Assembly: GCA_945928575.1 (NCBI GenBank)
Contig: CAMENP010000008.1
Location: forward strand, 62,001-126,000
Source: an uncultured Butyrivibrio sp.
GTDB lineage: Bacteria; Bacillota; Clostridia; Lachnospirales; Lachnospiraceae
Length of the DNA: 64,000 nt
Direction of reading: 5' to 3'
A program made the translations under genes and the position numbers. The notes beneath the pieces are model-generated. The model had not been told where the DNA came from. It worked only from the letters and a program-made list of their open reading frames with translations, and did not search any database. Within the stretch, counting starts at the first letter, position 1; each line of letters starts with the position of its first letter. This document shows positions 60,919 to 64,000 of this stretch, in pieces.

Positions 60919-61316
60919 ATTTTTTCGATTAAAATTAGCCCTTCTAACATAGGCAGACAACCGTCTTCATCCGGCTCCAGCTTTTCATAAGGGTCTACCG
61001 GTTCATCGCCTGTCTCTCCCTCCATACCTGTATGATAATAATATTCACCGTTTTCCTCTTTCCACGGATGCTGCTCCAAGATTGCCATACCATCAAGAAG
61101 CTGTATTTCCTCGCCTGTATCCCTGCTGATAAAATCTTCCGGTGTAAGTAACTGATATACCATCCCGTCCGGACGGAAGTCAAAAACGGCACGGCTCATC
61201 ACACGGTATTCGTCATAATCTTCACCCTGCGGAATTTCCTCAGGCGCCAGAAGTTTCATTCCATCAGGTGTAATACAAAATACTTTTTTAATCTTCCATT
61301 TTCCGATAAGTTCCAT
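60915..61316 (-). CDS. Small hypothetical protein
   Basis: The 133-residue protein is acidic, beta-rich and has no signal peptide. It starts MELIGKWKIKKVFCITPDG and has a pattern like a small lipocalin (GKW start, then alternating strands, EYYYHTGMEG), but no firm family. AGGAGG lies before the ATG. It sits between the 189-residue protein and the ankyrin protein in a tight operon. Confidence 0.7.
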   Translation of the reverse strand: MELIGKWKIKKVFCITPDGMKLLAPEEIPQGEDYDEYRVMSRAVFDFRPDGMVYQLLTPEDFISRDTGEEIQLLDGMAILEQHPWKEENGEYYYHTGMEGETGDEPVDPYEKLEPDEDGCLPMLEGLILIEKI

Positions 61317-61331
61317 AATTTTTACCTCCTT

Positions 61332-61901
61332 TTATGCCCATGGATCCGCTGCCTTCGGTGTACGCACACCGGTCAACAGATACTGCTCCCATAAAAACCA
61401 TTTGCCGTCGCTGCCGCGCTGGCGGAGTTTTACCGGACGCGGATCGTCCGCACCGCCGCATGGGATAAATAATCTCATATAACCGTCTTCTTCACCTGAA
61501 ACATGATTGCTTTCCACTGTTATTGTGTAAGGTGTTGACGGTGTATAATTATTGTCCGGTGTCGAACCGGTAAAATATGTAAACGGCAGATATGTTTTGC
61601 CGTCACGGAAACGGTCATTCAAAAATGAAATCTCCTGACCGTTGAGCGGGCGCGGACCGCGAAGCCAGTTAAGCATCTCCGTACCGATATTTTTGTCTGC
61701 GGCATATGCACAAAGAGCTAACACGGTCAGTGCTGCCGTCTTATACGGCGTGTCGAGACTTGCCTCCGGAAGCGCCTGAAGCTCCGCAAGGCTTTCCGGA
61801 AGTGACGTAAATGTAAACTTTTCCTTCTTGCTTCCTGCTGATTGCGCCGCAGCACTAACTGCCTGTCTTGCTGTGTTTGTTAATTTATCAAATATACTCA
61901 T
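61332..61901 (-). CDS. Hypothetical protein, possibly DUF6935-like
   Basis: The 189-residue soluble protein begins with a short amphipathic, Ala/Ser-rich helix (SIFDKLTNTARQAVSAAAQS), then a compact domain with LNWLRGPRPLNGQEISFLND and a C-terminal GKWFLWEQYLLTGVRTP. This recalls hypothetical proteins annotated as DUF6935, from memory and not checked. AGGAGG precedes the ATG. Neighbours are the TPM protein and the 133-residue protein. Confidence 0.65.
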   Translation of the reverse strand: MSIFDKLTNTARQAVSAAAQSAGSKKEKFTFTSLPESLAELQALPEASLDTPYKTAALTVLALCAYAADKNIGTEMLNWLRGPRPLNGQEISFLNDRFRDGKTYLPFTYFTGSTPDNNYTPSTPYTITVESNHVSGEEDGYMRLFIPCGGADDPRPVKLRQRGSDGKWFLWEQYLLTGVRTPKAADPWA

Positions 61902-61943
61902 ATTTTTTCCTCCTGAATTTATATATTATACAATTTATATATG

Positions 61944-62756
61944 TCAGAACTTTCCGCTGCCCCCTCCATGTGTCGTGCCCGAAGATGAGGTATGCGTACT
62001 GCTTTGGGCGTTTTCCTTCTTTTCCTTTTTTGTACGCGTCAGCGTATGGTAAAGGAATAAATCACTGCTTTCCGTTACATCAAAGCTTCCTTTTCTGATA
62101 TAACTGTCTGCTTCCGGTCTGGAATGTACCGTTTTAAGTTTGCCTTTCATTACACCCACAACAATCAGTGCAAGAATGAATCCTATGGCTATTGATACCG
62201 GTATCCACACAACCGATAACGGTTTGCGCGGAAGATGACCGCTGTCATACGGAGAGCCGTTTTTTGCCTGGGTAATAAATTCATCGCACAAACCGGCATA
62301 TGTATTAAATGCCTCGGCATATTTTCCGTCCGACAGGTCGGATTTTATCTGTCCGCCGATATACTCAATACCTGCATCCGTAAACGCGGTAATTCCAAAA
62401 CCGCAGGTTGATACCGCCCAGTCATGCTCATCCATGGATATCAGCAACAGTATCCCGTCTTTACTGTCTCCATAACCGTAATTGCATAATTCATAAATGG
62501 CATCTGCGCACTCTGACACCGTATTGTAACCGTTAAGATCATTAACAGTTGCAATTGTTACATCAACGTTCTGCCGCAGGCTGATTTCATCAAGCGTTGT
62601 GCGAAGAGATTCTTCTTCATCCTCCGTCAGAATATCAGCCATATCATTCACACGGCTGTATTCAGCCGCATATCCGTCATTGGCCGCAAAAGCCGGAATA
62701 ACTGTGCAGAGGCAGATAACGATTGCAAATAATACTACAATGATTTTCTTTTTCAT
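61944..62756 (-). CDS. TPM-domain membrane protein (YdjH-like)
   Basis: The product (about 270 residues) has a signal peptide (to about VIPAFAA), an extracytoplasmic TPM domain (VNDMADILTEDEEESLRTTL, VDVTIATVNDL, DGILLLISMDEHDWAVSTCG), one membrane span (about 190-215) and a cytoplasmic tail ending in THGGGSGKF, a Gly/Ser-rich end seen in TPM proteins. I chose the ATG at 62756, after AGGAGG; a longer start runs over the upstream gene end. In Bacillus the TPM protein YdjH is coded next to YdjG, as here. Confidence 0.88.
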   Translation of the reverse strand: MKKKIIVVLFAIVICLCTVIPAFAANDGYAAEYSRVNDMADILTEDEEESLRTTLDEISLRQNVDVTIATVNDLNGYNTVSECADAIYELCNYGYGDSKDGILLLISMDEHDWAVSTCGFGITAFTDAGIEYIGGQIKSDLSDGKYAEAFNTYAGLCDEFITQAKNGSPYDSGHLPRKPLSVVWIPVSIAIGFILALIVVGVMKGKLKTVHSRPEADSYIRKGSFDVTESSDLFLYHTLTRTKKEKKENAQSSTHTSSSGTTHGGGSGKF

Positions 62757-62767
62757 CTTAACCTCCT

Positions 62768-63859
62768 TTATAATATCCCTATAATATGCAGCAACCATGC
62801 TATACCATATGTGGCGGCACCCAATGCAACGGTCAGTATAAACCTCAGTCTGGCGGCTGCCTTTTTATCAACCGGAAGGTCACCCACGAATTTTCCTGTC
62901 TGTCCGTTCATGGCAAAAGTGTATTTATTGCCATTCCATGTAGTATTCAGAAGCCAGACCGGATACATGGCATACATTGCCTTTCCGTTGTGCAGCCGGA
63001 TGCTGCTATTTTCCGTGATAACACTGTCGTATCCCTGTACCGTCGAAGCAAAAGCTTCTTCGGTTGATTTTTTTACCCTGGCATTGGCTCTTTCTACACT
63101 TTTTGATGCATCTACGTCATATTTATCCGCAAGGTATCCCGCAAGATAAGCCGTCTTAAAATCAACCGCATCAGCGAAATCATACGGTTCAATTGATTCC
63201 ATCAAGTCATCAGGCATTTTGCCCGAGCCGTCAACCGGAACATGTTCAAACCCGATGTTTCCGCCGCGTCTGACGAGAAAATAGCTCGTTTCTGTATATT
63301 TATAGTCATCATCTTCCCATACCCTCACTTTTGTGGTGCGATATCTCACACTCGCATCCGCGTCTGTGTCAAACAACCAGAAAGGGACATACACACCTTT
63401 GATCTCATCAATGTGGTTCTGATCTTTAAAAATCTTCGGAAGCAGGCGCTTTCCGGTCAGATGTTTCTGAAGACCGGTCTTGGCCGCCTTCTTATCAAGT
63501 TTGAACGGAATTACAAGATCCGGTTTAAGTGTTCCGGTAAACTGTTCCATCATCACCACAGGGTTTCCGCAGAATGGACAGGATGTCGCAGCAGTATTTG
63601 CATCACCGACAATTTCACCACCGCATGATTTGCATACATATGATCGAAGTCCGTCCGATTCACCATCCTGCCACCGGCTGCCGGCCGATGTATTCCACTC
63701 CATATTGTCCTTTTCTTCCTGCAATCCGGCATCGTAACCGGCCAATGTTTCCATATCAAATTCTGTATCGCAGAACGGACATTTCATTTTCTGCAATGTG
63801 CTGTCAAAGGCGATAGCCCCGCCGCAGCAGGGACATTTATATTCCTGTAAAGTCTGCAT
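62768..63859 (-). CDS. Zinc-ribbon membrane protein (YdjG-like)
   Basis: The 363-residue protein has two zinc ribbons: CPCCGGAIAFDSTLQKMKCP (residues about 9-30) and YVCKSCGGEI...ATSCPFCGNPV (about 75-99). A conserved domain follows (FKDQNHIDEIKGVYVPFWLF, FAMNGQTGKFVGDLP) and a C-terminal membrane span. This matches Bacillus YdjG, from the pspA-ydjGHI stress operon. The role is unproven; it may link a membrane-stress complex. Confidence 0.88.
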   Translation of the reverse strand: MQTLQEYKCPCCGGAIAFDSTLQKMKCPFCDTEFDMETLAGYDAGLQEEKDNMEWNTSAGSRWQDGESDGLRSYVCKSCGGEIVGDANTAATSCPFCGNPVVMMEQFTGTLKPDLVIPFKLDKKAAKTGLQKHLTGKRLLPKIFKDQNHIDEIKGVYVPFWLFDTDADASVRYRTTKVRVWEDDDYKYTETSYFLVRRGGNIGFEHVPVDGSGKMPDDLMESIEPYDFADAVDFKTAYLAGYLADKYDVDASKSVERANARVKKSTEEAFASTVQGYDSVITENSSIRLHNGKAMYAMYPVWLLNTTWNGNKYTFAMNGQTGKFVGDLPVDKKAAARLRFILTVALGAATYGIAWLLHIIGIL

Positions 63860-63911
63860 ATTGCAATTCTCCTTTCATCCGGCTTGCTTTCGATAAAAGC
63901 CTTTAAAATTT

Positions 63912-64000
63912 TTATCCTGTAATATGTCTGATGAATGCCGTCAGATAATCATAAAGGTCATGCGCGTACGTGCCGTCATAGCATCCGGTAAAGCGGCTGC
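63912..64000 (-). CDS. C-terminal end of an unidentified gene
   Basis: An open frame enters from the right edge and stops at 63912-63914 (TAA). The visible 28 residues end in CYDGTYAHDLYDYLTAF and IRHITG; the aromatic and acidic composition looks coding and the other two minus frames have early stops. The family cannot be told from so little. It lies 53 bp before the zinc-ribbon gene and may be in the same operon. Confidence 0.5.
   Translation of the reverse strand, partial: SRFTGCYDGTYAHDLYDYLTAFIRHITG

Noticed and set aside
1-64000. CRISPR array, IS element, prophage or att site
   Set aside because: I saw no regular spaced repeats, no transposase, integrase or phage genes, and the two tRNA genes have no partial copies nearby.

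Overview
The window looks like a chromosomal segment of an anaerobic Gram-positive Firmicute, most likely a Lachnospiraceae member of the gut or rumen. I infer this from the moderate G+C, strong AGGAGG ribosome sites, TTGACA/TATAAT promoters, a type III glutamine synthetase, a class B sortase, a cdaA-cdaR-glmM operon, a Firmicute-type SOS box and a T-box tRNA sensor. I see no phage, transposon, CRISPR array or rRNA. Most genes run on the minus strand. The plus-strand genes are a cupin, a P-II protein, a cyclophilin, aldolase plus sortase, glutamine synthetase, one secreted protein and a TetR regulator.

1-15,060 (minus) is an envelope region. Reading in the direction of transcription it has three uncharacterised membrane or surface proteins, then cdaA (c-di-AMP synthase), cdaR, glmM and a rhamnosyltransferase-like GT2. 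A second block follows: a polyprenyl-phosphate sugar-1-phosphate transferase, an LCP-family polymer ligase, a DUF2142-type membrane protein, and the dTDP-L-rhamnose genes rmlD, rmlB, rmlA and rmlC (rmlC runs off the edge). Together they could make and attach a rhamnose-containing wall polysaccharide, beside the c-di-AMP cell-wall control genes.

15,200-24,450 holds a lone cupin, a ThrH-type phosphatase, a CheX-like/receiver fusion protein and a complete trpEGDCFBA operon. The operon is led by a tryptophan T-box with visible promoter, UGG specifier, T-box sequence and terminator. tRNA-Ser(CGA) and tRNA-Gln(CTG) follow at 24.5-24.7 kb. The 25-31.4 kb stretch has a P-II nitrogen sensor, an acetyltransferase, a cyclophilin, class II aldolase with sortase B, and glutamine synthetase III behind a short leader hairpin.

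31.4-41.1 kb (minus) looks like one sugar operon: xylulokinase, a DUF4867-like protein, a fucose/arabinose isomerase-family enzyme, a large GH2 glycosidase, a cytoplasmic diguanylate cyclase with a LacI-like sensor domain, and luxS only 10 bp further on. A divergent gene at 41.3 kb encodes a secreted, membrane-anchored protein of unknown function. At 42.2-44.7 kb is a two-gene unit: a soluble PocR/MCP-like protein and a PAS-degenerate GGDEF-EAL protein.

44.8-50.8 kb holds a Y-family polymerase behind an SOS box, a small YolD-like protein, an Rsm22-like methyltransferase, and an iron-sulfur/tRNA thiolation operon (Rrf2 regulator, nifS, nifU, mnmA). 50.9-53.2 kb pairs a twice-repeated DUF1538 membrane protein with a twice-repeated P-II-like protein; this is my best candidate for an undescribed system. 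53.2-57.9 kb is an MMPL exporter with a secreted repeat-rich partner, divergent from a TetR regulator. 57.9-60.1 kb has an RNA methyltransferase and an alanine/glycine symporter. 60.2-64 kb is a compact operon related to the Bacillus ydjGH stress genes (zinc-ribbon protein, TPM protein) plus two unknown proteins and an ankyrin-repeat protein.
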